A stretch of DNA of 64,000 nucleotides from CALIZF01 sp046292445 (GTDB lineage Bacteria; Pseudomonadota; Alphaproteobacteria; Rhodobacterales; Rhodobacteraceae): assembly GCA_046292445.1 (NCBI GenBank), contig JBKBQT010000009.1, positions 62,001 to 126,000 of the forward strand, given 5' to 3'. Of the stretch, positions 40,333 to 48,805 are shown one piece after another. Under the pieces are notes generated by a model that searched no databases, was not told where the DNA came from, and saw nothing but the letters and a program-made list of their open reading frames with translations. Both the position numbers and the translations under genes were made by a program. Every line of letters begins with the position of its first letter. Position 1 is the first letter of the stretch.

Positions 40333-41478
40333 TCAGCCCCGCGGCAGGGGCGTCTCGCCCCGGTTGTAGGGGCCCCAGTCCGCGATGTCGGGGTAGTGCT
40401 GGCGCCGCCAGGCCCGCACCCGCGGGTTCATCACCCGTCGCCACAGCGGCGGCACCATCGCCAGCGCCGTCATCGCCGGATAGCCGAGCGGCAGTTGCGG
40501 CGCCGCCTCGGCCCCGTAGGTCTGCAGCAGCGGAAAGCGCCGGTCGGGCTTGTAATGATGGTCCGAATGCCGCTGCAGGTTGATGAGCAGCCAGTTCGAC
40601 ACCCGGTGATCGGCGTTCCAGGAATGATGCGGGCGCACCGGCTCGTAGCGCCCCTCGCCGAGGTGGCGCCGGGTCAGGCCGTAGTGCTCGATGTAATTGG
40701 TCAGCTCCAGCTGCCAGACGGCGGTGAAGGCCTGCACGAGGAAGAGCACCAGCCCCCACCAGCCGCCGATCGCCAGTGCAAGGCCGAGGAACCCCGCCTG
40801 CAGCGCCGCATAGCGCCAGAACGGGTTGGACCGGTGCAGCGCCGGCAACCCCCGCCGCGCCAGCATCGCCGCCTCGGCCCGCCAGGCCGAACCGGGGCAG
40901 GTCCGCAGCACGCGCCAGAACTGCCGGTGAAACCCGGTGTTGTAGCGCGCCGTCACCGGATCGCGCGGGGTGCCGACATGGCGATGATGGACCAGCAGAT
41001 GCTCGCTGCGGAAATGGGAATAGAGCACCATCGCCATCAGCAGATCGCCCAGCCACCGTTCCCACCGCGGTTTCTGGTGCATGAGTTCATGCGCATAGGT
41101 GATCCCGATCGCGCCCGAGATCACCCCGAGGCCGAAGAACAGCGCAAGCTGTTCGCCCGTGCCGAGATGACCGGTTCGCGTGACATGCCACAGAACGCCG
41201 AACACCGTCCCCGCCTGCACCGGAAACCAGACGACCGTGATCAGCCGATACCAGCCCAGATCGGCCGGTGCGTCCGGGTCCGGGTTCGCCGTCTCGTGCC
41301 CGCCGACGAGGTCGAGCAGCGTGACCATCCCCCAGCCGAACAGCGGCAGCAGCAGCACCGTCCAGCCCCCGACCGTCGCGCCGATGACGGCCAGCGGGAT
41401 CATCAGCAGCGACGACCAGAACGGCAGCGCGCCGCGCAGGCCGCGCGGCAGGACGGGGGTGGCGGAAGCGGCGATCAT
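40333..41478 (-). CDS. alkB: Alkane 1-monooxygenase (AlkB)
   Basis: A 381-residue integral-membrane di-iron hydroxylase. The histidine boxes are YAHELMHQ, SEHLLVHHRHVG, NYIEHYGL and LQRHSDHHY, together with the HYG motif specific for AlkB rather than desaturases. About six membrane helices are visible, beginning WSSLLMIPLAVIGATVGGWTVLLLPLFGW (landmark LLLPLFGWGMVT). It hydroxylates terminal methyl groups of medium-chain alkanes using rubredoxin. No rubredoxin or rubredoxin reductase gene adjoins it. Confidence 0.93.
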   Translation of the reverse strand: MIAASATPVLPRGLRGALPFWSSLLMIPLAVIGATVGGWTVLLLPLFGWGMVTLLDLVGGHETANPDPDAPADLGWYRLITVVWFPVQAGTVFGVLWHVTRTGHLGTGEQLALFFGLGVISGAIGITYAHELMHQKPRWERWLGDLLMAMVLYSHFRSEHLLVHHRHVGTPRDPVTARYNTGFHRQFWRVLRTCPGSAWRAEAAMLARRGLPALHRSNPFWRYAALQAGFLGLALAIGGWWGLVLFLVQAFTAVWQLELTNYIEHYGLTRRHLGEGRYEPVRPHHSWNADHRVSNWLLINLQRHSDHHYKPDRRFPLLQTYGAEAAPQLPLGYPAMTALAMVPPLWRRVMNPRVRAWRRQHYPDIADWGPYNRGETPLPRG

Positions 41479-41580
41479 GGCGGCATCCTAGCACCCTGTA
41501 CGCCGCCCGCAAATGCCCCGGCGCGGCAACAATCGCGCCGCGCCTTGCGCCTCGGGCGCGTCCCGGCCTGCGGCGCCGCT

Positions 41581-42660
41581 TCAGCCGAGCGCATCCCGCG
41601 CGAGGTCGTGGGCCTTGCGCATCACCGTCGGCAGATCGGCGGGGCGGAAGGCGTCCGTCGGTATCCACAGCCCGCGCGACGGGTCGGCCGCGAGGGGCGC
41701 GCGCGCGATGCGCAGGGCAAGGCGCAGCTCGAAATGGGTGAACACATGCCGCACCTCGGCCCCCGGATCGCGCCAGTCGAGGGCCAGCGGCGGATCCTCG
41801 ACCGGTTCGCCTTCGGTCCAGTCGGTCCCCGGCCAGCCGAGCATCCCGCCGAGGAGCCCCTTGTCCGCCCGCCTCTCGAGCAGCCAGGCCCCGTCCGCGC
41901 GCCGCGCCAGATAGGCGATCCCGCGGCGGACCGGCCGTTGTGCTTTCGGCGCCTTGCGCGGCAACTCTGCCGCGATGCCCGCCGCATGGGCTGCGCAACC
42001 GCCCCGCAGCGGACAAAGCGCGCAGGCCGGGCGGCGCGGCGTGCAGATCGTGGCGCCGAGGTCCATCACCGCCTGCGCGTGATCGCCCGGCCGGTGCAGC
42101 GGCGTGTGCCGCGCGGCAAGGCCGGTCAGCACCGGCTTGGCGGCGGGCAGGGGCGTCTCGATCGCATGCAGGCGGGCCATGACCCGCTCAACATTCCCGT
42201 CCACCACGACGGCGGGACGGTCGAAGGCGATGGCGGCGATCGCGGCGGCGGTGTAGCGGCCGATGCCCGGCAGGGCGCGCAGGCCGCCCTCGGTATCGGG
42301 AAACACCCCGCCCGACGCCGCGACGGCGCGGGCGCAGGCGATCAGGTTGCGCGCCCGGGCATAGTAGCCAAGGCCCGCCCAGGCCGCCATCACCTCGGCT
42401 TCGGGCGCGGCAGCAAGGGCCGCGACATCGGGCCATCGGGCGGTGAAGCGGTGGAAATACCCCGCGACGGCGGCAACGGTGGTCTGCTGCAGCATCACCT
42501 CGGACAGCCAGACCCGATAGGGATCGGGCCGCATCCCCGCCGCCCGGTCGGCCGGGCCGACCCGCCAGGGCAGGACGCGCGCGTGCCGGTCGTACCAGGC
42601 CAGCAGCAGGGGCGCGATCTCGGTGCCATGCGGCGAGGTCCGCGGCGCGTCGTCACGCAT
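41581..42660 (-). CDS. mutY: A/G-specific adenine DNA glycosylase MutY
   Basis: A 359-residue base-excision repair glycosylase that removes A opposite 8-oxoG. Catalytic Glu is in WLSEVMLQQTTV; the helix-hairpin-helix is LPGIGRYTAAAIAAIAF with the catalytic Asp in VVVDGNVERV. The 4Fe-4S loop is Cys-x6-Cys-x2-Cys-x5-Cys (CTPRRPACALCPLRGGC). A C-terminal NUDIX-like domain for 8-oxoG recognition follows. It is divergent from the DUF721 gene with an 83-bp gap. Confidence 0.96.
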   Translation of the reverse strand: MRDDAPRTSPHGTEIAPLLLAWYDRHARVLPWRVGPADRAAGMRPDPYRVWLSEVMLQQTTVAAVAGYFHRFTARWPDVAALAAAPEAEVMAAWAGLGYYARARNLIACARAVAASGGVFPDTEGGLRALPGIGRYTAAAIAAIAFDRPAVVVDGNVERVMARLHAIETPLPAAKPVLTGLAARHTPLHRPGDHAQAVMDLGATICTPRRPACALCPLRGGCAAHAAGIAAELPRKAPKAQRPVRRGIAYLARRADGAWLLERRADKGLLGGMLGWPGTDWTEGEPVEDPPLALDWRDPGAEVRHVFTHFELRLALRIARAPLAADPSRGLWIPTDAFRPADLPTVMRKAHDLARDALG

Positions 42661-42743
42661 CTTTCATCGCCCTGCCTGCCATCTGCCGCTGGCCCTTCCC
42701 GCGCCGCCGCGTAAGATAACGGCGAGCCACGGAAAGACCAGCG

Positions 42744-43268
42744 ATGCCCCGCCGCCCCGTTTCGGACCCGCCCCCCGCCGCGCCGCGCATGCGCGGCTTC
42801 GAGCCTGCGGGGCGCCTTGTGCAGGGGCGCATCCAGAAGGTCGGGGAAAAGCGCGGCTTTGCCGCCGCCCGCGTGCTCACCCACTGGGACGAGATCGCCG
42901 GGCCCGAGCTTGCCGCCGTCACCCGCCCGGTCAGGGTCGGCTATGGCCGCGACAGCTTCGGTGCGACGCTGACGATCCTTGTCGCGCCTGCCCATGCGCC
43001 GCTGGTGGACATGGCGCGCGAGCGTCTGCGGGCGCGGGTGAATGCGGCCTATGGCTATAACGCCATCGGGCGCATCGTGATAACCCAGACGAGCGCCCAT
43101 GGCTTTGCCGAGGCGCAGGCCGCCTTCGCCCCGGCCAAGGCCGCCGCGCCGCGCCGGGCGCCCGAGCCGGTGCCGCCGGCGGTGGACGGGGTGCACGACG
43201 CCGGGTTGCGCGCCGCGCTCGAACGCCTTGCCCGCAACGTGGCCGCGCGGCGCGCGGCGACCGAATGA
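42744..43268 (+). CDS. DUF721 domain protein (DciA-like)
   Basis: A 174-residue protein with the DUF721 core: RLVQGRIQKVGEKRGFAAARVLTHWDEIAGPELA, then TLTILVAPAHAPLVDMARERLRARVNAAYGYNAI (landmarks HWDEIAGPELA and RVNAAYGYNAI). DciA proteins of this family load the replicative helicase in bacteria lacking DnaC. Next to mutY and a DsbA-like gene, an arrangement repeated in alphaproteobacteria. Confidence 0.88.
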   Translation: MPRRPVSDPPPAAPRMRGFEPAGRLVQGRIQKVGEKRGFAAARVLTHWDEIAGPELAAVTRPVRVGYGRDSFGATLTILVAPAHAPLVDMARERLRARVNAAYGYNAIGRIVITQTSAHGFAEAQAAFAPAKAAAPRRAPEPVPPAVDGVHDAGLRAALERLARNVAARRAATE

Positions 43269-43338
43269 TGCCCGGGCACCGGCCGCGCGCCGCATGCCGA
43301 CAGAACGACAGGCACCGAATGACCGAAAGGCCTTGCCC

Positions 43339-44022
43339 ATGAACCGCAGAACCGCGATCGCCCTTGGATTGTCCGCGCTCGGCCTCGGGGGGGCGGCATG
43401 GCTTGCCCTGCCGCGCCCGGCCGGCCAGCAGGCTGCACTGGCACCCTTCGGTGCGGCCGGGGCGCAGACGGCCGATCCGGCGAGCCTGCCGGAGGTTGCC
43501 GACATGGTGCTCGGCAACCCCGACGCCAAGGTGACGCTGATCGAATATGCGTCCTTCACCTGCCCGCATTGCGCGACGTTCCACGCGACAACGTTCAAGG
43601 ACCTGCGCCGCGACTATATCGACACCGGCCTGATCCGGTTCGTCTACCGCGAGGTGTTCTTCGATCGCTACGGCCTCTGGGCCGCCATGGTCGCCCGCTG
43701 CGGCGGCGAGGGGCGGTATTTCGGGATCGCCGACATGCTCTACGCCCAGCAGCGCGACTGGGTGGCGGGGGGCGACGGCCTCAAGATCGTCGAGAACCTG
43801 CGCCGGATCGGGCGCAAGGCGGGCATGACCGATGCCGATCTCGATGCCTGCATGCAGGACGGCGCCAAGGCGCAGGCGATGGTGGCCAAGTTCCAGGCCG
43901 ACACGGCGGCCGACGGGATCGACAGCACGCCCTCGCTCGTCCTGAACGGCCGGAAATACGGCAACATGGGCTATGCCGACTTGCGCCGCCTGATCGACGC
44001 CGAAATCGCGGCGCAAGGCTAG
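43339..44022 (+). CDS. DsbA-family thiol:disulfide oxidoreductase
   Basis: A 227-residue thioredoxin-fold protein. Residues 1-42 are an export region (MNRRTAIALGLSALGLGG, then AGAQTADP); the NRR start hints at the Tat route but is weak. The active site is Cys75-Pro-His-Cys78 in YASFTCPHCATFH. The cis-Pro loop is DSTPSLVLNGRKYG. The ATG at 43339 follows AAAGG. It forms or shuffles disulfides of exported proteins. Confidence 0.92.
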   Translation: MNRRTAIALGLSALGLGGAAWLALPRPAGQQAALAPFGAAGAQTADPASLPEVADMVLGNPDAKVTLIEYASFTCPHCATFHATTFKDLRRDYIDTGLIRFVYREVFFDRYGLWAAMVARCGGEGRYFGIADMLYAQQRDWVAGGDGLKIVENLRRIGRKAGMTDADLDACMQDGAKAQAMVAKFQADTAADGIDSTPSLVLNGRKYGNMGYADLRRLIDAEIAAQG

Positions 44023-44026
44023 GGCG

Positions 44027-45181
44027 ATGGACGCGCCGCGCCCGCTGGCCGGCCTGCGCGTGCTGGAACTGGCGCGCATCCTCGCCGGGCCCTGGGCGGG
44101 GCAGGCGCTCGCCGATCTCGGCGCCGACGTCATCAAGGTCGAAAGCCCCGAGGGTGACGACACGCGCCGCTGGGGCCCGCCCTTCGTTGAGAAAGCGGAT
44201 GCACGGGCGGCGGCCTATTTCCATGCCGCCAATCGCGGCAAGCGGTCGGTCACGGCCGATTTCGCCGCCCCCGAGGGGCAGGCCCTCGTCCGGGGACTCG
44301 CGGCGGATGCGGATGTGGTGATCGAGAACTTCAAGGTCGGGGGCCTTGTCAAATACGGGCTCGATCCGGCCGCGCTCGCCACGCTCAACCCCCGGCTCAT
44401 CACCTGCTCGATCACCGGCTTCGGTCAGACCGGCCCCTATGCGGCGCGGGCGGGCTACGATTTCATCATCCAGGGCATGGCCGGCATCATGTCGGTGACC
44501 GGAGAGCCGGACGGGCCGCCGCAGAAGACGGGTGTCGCGGTGGCCGATCTGTTCACCGGGCTTTATGCCGTGAATGCGATCCTTGCGGCGGTGATCGAGC
44601 GGCAGGCGACCGGGCGGGGACGGCACATCGACCTTGCACTGCTCGACGTCGGGGTTGCGATCACGGCGAACCAGGCGATGAACTATCTCGTCTCTGGCCA
44701 TGCGCCGCAGCGCCTTGGCAATGCGCATCCCAACCTCGCGCCCTATGCGGTCTATGAATGCGCCGACGGCTGGATCATCCTTGCCACCGGCAACGATGCG
44801 CAGTTCCGCCGACTCTGCGGGCTGCTGGGGCTGCCCGGTCTGGCGGCCGACCCGCAGCTTGCGACCAACGCGGGGCGGCTGGCGAGTCGCGCCGCGCTGA
44901 CCGTGGCGATCACCGCCGCGACCCGCACCCGCACCCGCGCCGCGCTGCTCGAGGCCTGCGAGGCGGCGGGCGTGCCGGCCGGCCCGATCAACGACATGGC
45001 CGATGTCTTTGCCGACCCGCAGGTGATCGCCAGGGGGTTGCGGATCGACCGGGACGGCGTGCCGGGCGTGCGCGCCCCGGCGCTGTTCGACGGGGCGCCC
45101 GCCTGTGCCGAGACGGGTGCGCCGGCGCTCGGCGCCGATGCGGGGGCGACCTGGCTCAGCGCGCCCAGAACCGCACGGTGA
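44027..45181 (+). CDS. CoA-transferase family III
   Basis: A 384-residue CaiB/BaiF-type CoA-transferase: LRVLELARILAGPWAGQALADLGADVIKVE, AANRGKRSVTADFAAPEG, SITGFGQTGPYAARAGYDFIIQGMAGIMSVTGEPD (landmark GYDFIIQGMAG) and VAVADLFTGLYAVNAILAAVIER, whose Asp is at the aspartyl-thioester position. Four bases after the DsbA stop. Its 3' end overlaps the convergent trkH gene by 26 bases. No pathway genes adjoin it and the substrate is unknown. Not a close copy of the CoA-transferase at 10462. Confidence 0.92.
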   Translation: MDAPRPLAGLRVLELARILAGPWAGQALADLGADVIKVESPEGDDTRRWGPPFVEKADARAAAYFHAANRGKRSVTADFAAPEGQALVRGLAADADVVIENFKVGGLVKYGLDPAALATLNPRLITCSITGFGQTGPYAARAGYDFIIQGMAGIMSVTGEPDGPPQKTGVAVADLFTGLYAVNAILAAVIERQATGRGRHIDLALLDVGVAITANQAMNYLVSGHAPQRLGNAHPNLAPYAVYECADGWIILATGNDAQFRRLCGLLGLPGLAADPQLATNAGRLASRAALTVAITAATRTRTRAALLEACEAAGVPAGPINDMADVFADPQVIARGLRIDRDGVPGVRAPALFDGAPACAETGAPALGADAGATWLSAPRTAR

Positions 45182-46601
45182 AGAGGACATAGACCGACAG
45201 AAGCTCCAGCCGGCCGAGCATCATCCCGATCGTCATCATCCAGATCGCGCTGTCGGGGAAGGCGTTGAAGGCGCCCGTCTCGCCGACCTCGCGCCCGTAG
45301 GCCGGACCGACATTGGCGATGGCCGTCCAGGCGGCGGTGAGCGCGGCGCGCGCCGAAAGCCCGGTCATCGACAGCCCGACCGCCAGCACGCCATAGGTCA
45401 GCACGAACATCGTGAAAAACAGGATGACCGAGTTCACCACATCCTCGCCCACCGTCCGTCCGTCATAGCGGACCGGCAGGATCATGTTGGGGCTGGTCAG
45501 GCGGCGCAGCTGCGTGCGGATCGCCTCGAACAGGATCAGGTAGCGAAACACCTTGACCGAGCACGAGGTTGACGAGGTGCAGCCGCCGATGAACCCGGCC
45601 ACGATCGCCACCACGAGCGGAAAGGCCCCCCAGGCCGAGACATCCGCGCTGGTGTAGCCCGTGCCGGAAAAGATCGAGACGGTGTTGAACATCGTCTCGT
45701 GCAGGGCGGCGACCGGGGCGTCTCGCGTCACGAACAGCCGCCAGGCGAGGATCAGCGCGATCGCATAGCCGATCCAGCGCAAATAGGCGCGCACCTGCAC
45801 GTCGCGCCAGATCGGCGCGGCGCTGCCCTGCAGAAGTTGCAGATAGCGGATGAAGGGCAGGCTCGCCAGGATCATGAACAGGGCCGAGGCATAGTGCGCC
45901 GCGACCGGAAAGACCCCGAAGGATGCATCGTAATTCGAGAACCCGCCCGTCGAGACGGTCGTCATCGCGTGCATCACCGCGTCGAACCCGCTCAGGCCGA
46001 GGATCATGTAGGCGATGACGCAGGCGAGCGTCATCGCGACATAGACCTGGATCAGCCCGGCCGAGATGTCGAGCGCGCGGGGCAGGATCTTGCCCAGCGT
46101 GTCGAACCCCTCGGACCGGAAGAACTGCATCCCGCCGACCTTCATCACCGGCAGGAACAGCAGCGCGACGATGACGATCCCGAGCCCGCCGAGCCATTGC
46201 AGGATGCCGCGCCAGAGGTTCGTGCCCACCGGCAGCGCCTCGAGCCCGACAAAGACGGTCGATCCCGTGGTGGTCATGCCGGACATGGATTCGAACACCG
46301 CATGGGTGAAGGTGGCGCCCGGCGCGCCGATCATGAAGGGCAGCGCGCCGAAGGCCGGAAGTGCCACCCAGGCGCCGGTCGTGAGCAGGAACGACTGCTG
46401 GAGCGTCAGGCCCCGCCCCGTGTCGCTCGCGCAGGCCAGCGCCAGAACCCCGCCGGCCAGAAGCGTGACGATGGCCGATTCCATGAAGGCCGGCCAATGC
46501 CCGTTGCCCGCGGCAAGGTCGAGCGCCAGCGGCAGCAGCATCGCCGCGCCAAGCGCCACGATGAGCAGGCCGAGGACATAGCCGACGGGGCGCAGGTTCA
46601 T
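45156..46601 (-). CDS. trkH: Trk potassium uptake protein TrkH
   Basis: A 481-residue membrane K+ transporter subunit with four pore-loop repeats. Filter-like stretches are TGSTVFVGLEALPVGTNLWRGILQWLGGLGIV (landmark LQWLGGLGIVIVAL), TTVSTGGFSNYDASFG, FIGGCTSSTSCSVKVFR and ANVGPAYGREVG. It works with TrkA, whose gene is not in the window. The start ATG at 46601 gives the usual length. Confidence 0.95.
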   Translation of the reverse strand: MNLRPVGYVLGLLIVALGAAMLLPLALDLAAGNGHWPAFMESAIVTLLAGGVLALACASDTGRGLTLQQSFLLTTGAWVALPAFGALPFMIGAPGATFTHAVFESMSGMTTTGSTVFVGLEALPVGTNLWRGILQWLGGLGIVIVALLFLPVMKVGGMQFFRSEGFDTLGKILPRALDISAGLIQVYVAMTLACVIAYMILGLSGFDAVMHAMTTVSTGGFSNYDASFGVFPVAAHYASALFMILASLPFIRYLQLLQGSAAPIWRDVQVRAYLRWIGYAIALILAWRLFVTRDAPVAALHETMFNTVSIFSGTGYTSADVSAWGAFPLVVAIVAGFIGGCTSSTSCSVKVFRYLILFEAIRTQLRRLTSPNMILPVRYDGRTVGEDVVNSVILFFTMFVLTYGVLAVGLSMTGLSARAALTAAWTAIANVGPAYGREVGETGAFNAFPDSAIWMMTIGMMLGRLELLSVYVLFTVRFWAR

Positions 46602-46685
46602 GGCGCGAAGGCTTGGCGCCCGGCCCCCGGCCTGTCAAGGCGGGCTGGCCGGTGCGGCGCGCCACAGCGTGACGCTGCAGGCGGA

Positions 46686-47777
46686 TCAGCCGGCGTGGAT
46701 CAGCGTGCGGAACAGATGCGGATCGAGGCTTTCGGCGGCAAAGGTCTCGCCCTCGGTCAGCAGGCTGATCGCATCGTGGCTGTGCAGGCTCTCCTGGTGG
46801 CTGGCGACGACACGGAAATCGCCGATCCGCGGATCGGCCCGCAGCACCTGACAGAACGAGCGTGCCGCATCCTCGACGAAGATCGGGTTGGCGGCGTTGA
46901 GTTCGGCAAAGGCCTGTTCATCTTCGCGCTTGACCATGACCTGCGTTTCCGTCGGCACCCCGGCGCGGGCCAGTTCCACCAGATCCTCGAACCACAGCAC
47001 CGCGTCGCCCCTGACCTCGACCGACAGCCGCGCGACCGAACGCTGGCTGTGCGGTGTGGCAAGCTGGCCGCGGGTGCGGCGAGCATGTTCGCTCAGCTCC
47101 AGCGAACAGGGGCAGGTCGAGGAATAGACGAAGTCGAGATGCATGATCTTCTTGCGCAGCCCGCCGATGTCCACCAGTTCCAGCGCAATGTCGTAATACT
47201 GCCAGCCCGAGAGGCCCGAGCGCAGGCTTTCGACCTTCATCGGGAAGGAAAAGCGCATCTGGATACGCGCGTCGAACGACCCGAGGTCGGCCTTGTAATC
47301 ATCAAGCGCGGCCTCGATCACGCCGAAGCTGAAGCTGCGGTCGGCATGGGCGTAGAAGGACCGCATGATGCGGCTCATGTTGATGCCCTTCTTGCCCGCC
47401 TCGAGGCTGACCGATCCGGTCACCGAGGTCTCCAGCGTGACATCGCCGCTGTCGCGGGTGCGGAACCGGATCGGCAGGCGGAAGTTCGAGATACCGACAT
47501 GCTGGATCACCGCGCGGGCGCCGCGGATCAGGCTCGCCGGGCCGTTCTGCAGGTCCGGCAGGCCCTCCTTGTAGGCATCCGAGACGCGGAATTCGCGCGG
47601 GTAGTCTCGGGCGAGGGCGGGATAGTCGGCGCCGGGCAGCAGGCGGCCGATCGCCGGGTCGAGCCGGGCGATCTCGTCGTCCGACGACTTGCCTGCCCAC
47701 TGGCGAAGCGTCGCGAGTGCGCGCTGCGCCTCGTCATGGCTGGGCTTGCGGTCGATTTCCGGCGTGTGGATGTTCAT
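46686..47777 (-). CDS. folE2: GTP cyclohydrolase FolE2
   Basis: A 363-residue type IB GTP cyclohydrolase, which makes dihydroneopterin triphosphate for folate and queuosine. The catalytic Cys region is YSSTCPCSLELSEHARR. N-terminal VGISNFRLPIRF and C-terminal QVLRADPRIGDFRVVASHQESLHSHDA are typical. It can use metals other than zinc and often serves under zinc limitation, but no Zur box was recognised. The ATG at 47777 has AAAGG ahead. Confidence 0.95.
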   Translation of the reverse strand: MNIHTPEIDRKPSHDEAQRALATLRQWAGKSSDDEIARLDPAIGRLLPGADYPALARDYPREFRVSDAYKEGLPDLQNGPASLIRGARAVIQHVGISNFRLPIRFRTRDSGDVTLETSVTGSVSLEAGKKGINMSRIMRSFYAHADRSFSFGVIEAALDDYKADLGSFDARIQMRFSFPMKVESLRSGLSGWQYYDIALELVDIGGLRKKIMHLDFVYSSTCPCSLELSEHARRTRGQLATPHSQRSVARLSVEVRGDAVLWFEDLVELARAGVPTETQVMVKREDEQAFAELNAANPIFVEDAARSFCQVLRADPRIGDFRVVASHQESLHSHDAISLLTEGETFAAESLDPHLFRTLIHAG

Positions 47778-48021
47778 CGGTTCGCCTTTCGGATGGTCCG
47801 GGTGCGGGAAGGGGCCCGATCGCCCAGCCGCACCGCGGGATTGCCTTCGGATACGTCGCCCGCGCGCCTTCGGATCACACGGCCGCCGGGCCGCGCGCCG
47901 GGGGCGCGTTTCGCAGGGCGCCGCGAAACCCGGCAGCGCAGCCCATTCATCGTGCGCCGCGCGGCCGCTCGCGCCGGCGTGCAGACCGGCCCTCGACATT
48001 CGCGCAAAACTGCGTGTCACT

Positions 48022-48042
48022 GAACCAATCGGCGAATGGTTC
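48022..48042. promoter_or_regulatory. Inverted repeat GAACCA-n9-TGGTTC, probable GntR operator
   Basis: GAACCA at 48022-48027 and its exact inverse TGGTTC at 48037-48042 stand just before the GntR start codon candidates at 48053 and 48062. The position fits negative autoregulation of the regulator-amidase-transporter operon. No second copy was seen in the window. Confidence 0.5.
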
Positions 48043-48061
48043 GAGTCGGCGGGTGGCAGGC

Positions 48062-48805
48062 GTGCGCGATGGGGCGGGATCAGCAGGTCGGGGGGATGCG
48101 CTGACGGCGCGCGGGCATCTTCTGGCGCTGGTGCAGGACGGCGGGCTGGGCCCCTCCGGCCGCCTGCCGGCCGAGCGGGCGCTGTGCGACCGCTGGGGCA
48201 TCGGGCGGCGCAGCCTGCGCCGCGCGCTCGACGCGCTCGAGGCCGAGGGGCTGATCTGGCGCCAGCAGGGCAAGGGCACCTTTGCCGGCCATCCGCCAGA
48301 CCCGACCGGCCTTCTGGCCGCCGGCATCGTCGGCGAGACGACCCCGGCCGAGGTGATGGAGGCGCGGCTGTGCATCGAGCCGGTGCTGGCCCGCCTTGCC
48401 GCCGCCCGTGCAACGCCGGACGAGATCGCCCGCCTGCGCGGCATCGCGGCCCGGGTGATGCAGGCCGAGGACCGGGACGAGACCGAACTGTGGGACGGGG
48501 CGCTGCACCGGCGGATCGCGACACTGGCGGGCAACCGGCCGCTGCTGACGGCCTTCGCCATGCTCGACGAGATCCGCGCGAACCCGTCTTGGCGGGGTCT
48601 GCGCGAACGCGCCCGGTCGCCCGGGACGCTGCGCATCAGCGACGCGCAGCACCACGCCATCATCGACGCGCTGGCCGCCGGCGATGGCGGCGCCGCCGAG
48701 GCCGCGATGCGCGACCACCTCGCCACGCTCGCGGGCAACCTCGAACGGCTCGCCCCGGCGCCTGCGACAGACAACCCGCCCCCGGCAGAGAGGGACCACG
48801 CATGA
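48062..48805 (+). CDS. GntR-family regulator, FCD type
   Basis: About 247 residues: an N-terminal winged helix with GLGPSGRLPAERALCDRWGIGRRSLRRAL, then a helical FCD-type domain with EVMEARLCIEPVLARLAA, LWDGALHRRIATLAGNR and ISDAQHHAIIDALAAGD. The start is uncertain: GTG 48062 or GTG 48053, as no ATG lies in a sensible place. Its stop overlaps the amidase ATG by 4 bases, so it heads the amidase-ABC transporter operon and probably regulates it. Confidence 0.82.
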   Translation: MRDGAGSAGRGDALTARGHLLALVQDGGLGPSGRLPAERALCDRWGIGRRSLRRALDALEAEGLIWRQQGKGTFAGHPPDPTGLLAAGIVGETTPAEVMEARLCIEPVLARLAAARATPDEIARLRGIAARVMQAEDRDETELWDGALHRRIATLAGNRPLLTAFAMLDEIRANPSWRGLRERARSPGTLRISDAQHHAIIDALAAGDGGAAEAAMRDHLATLAGNLERLAPAPATDNPPPAERDHA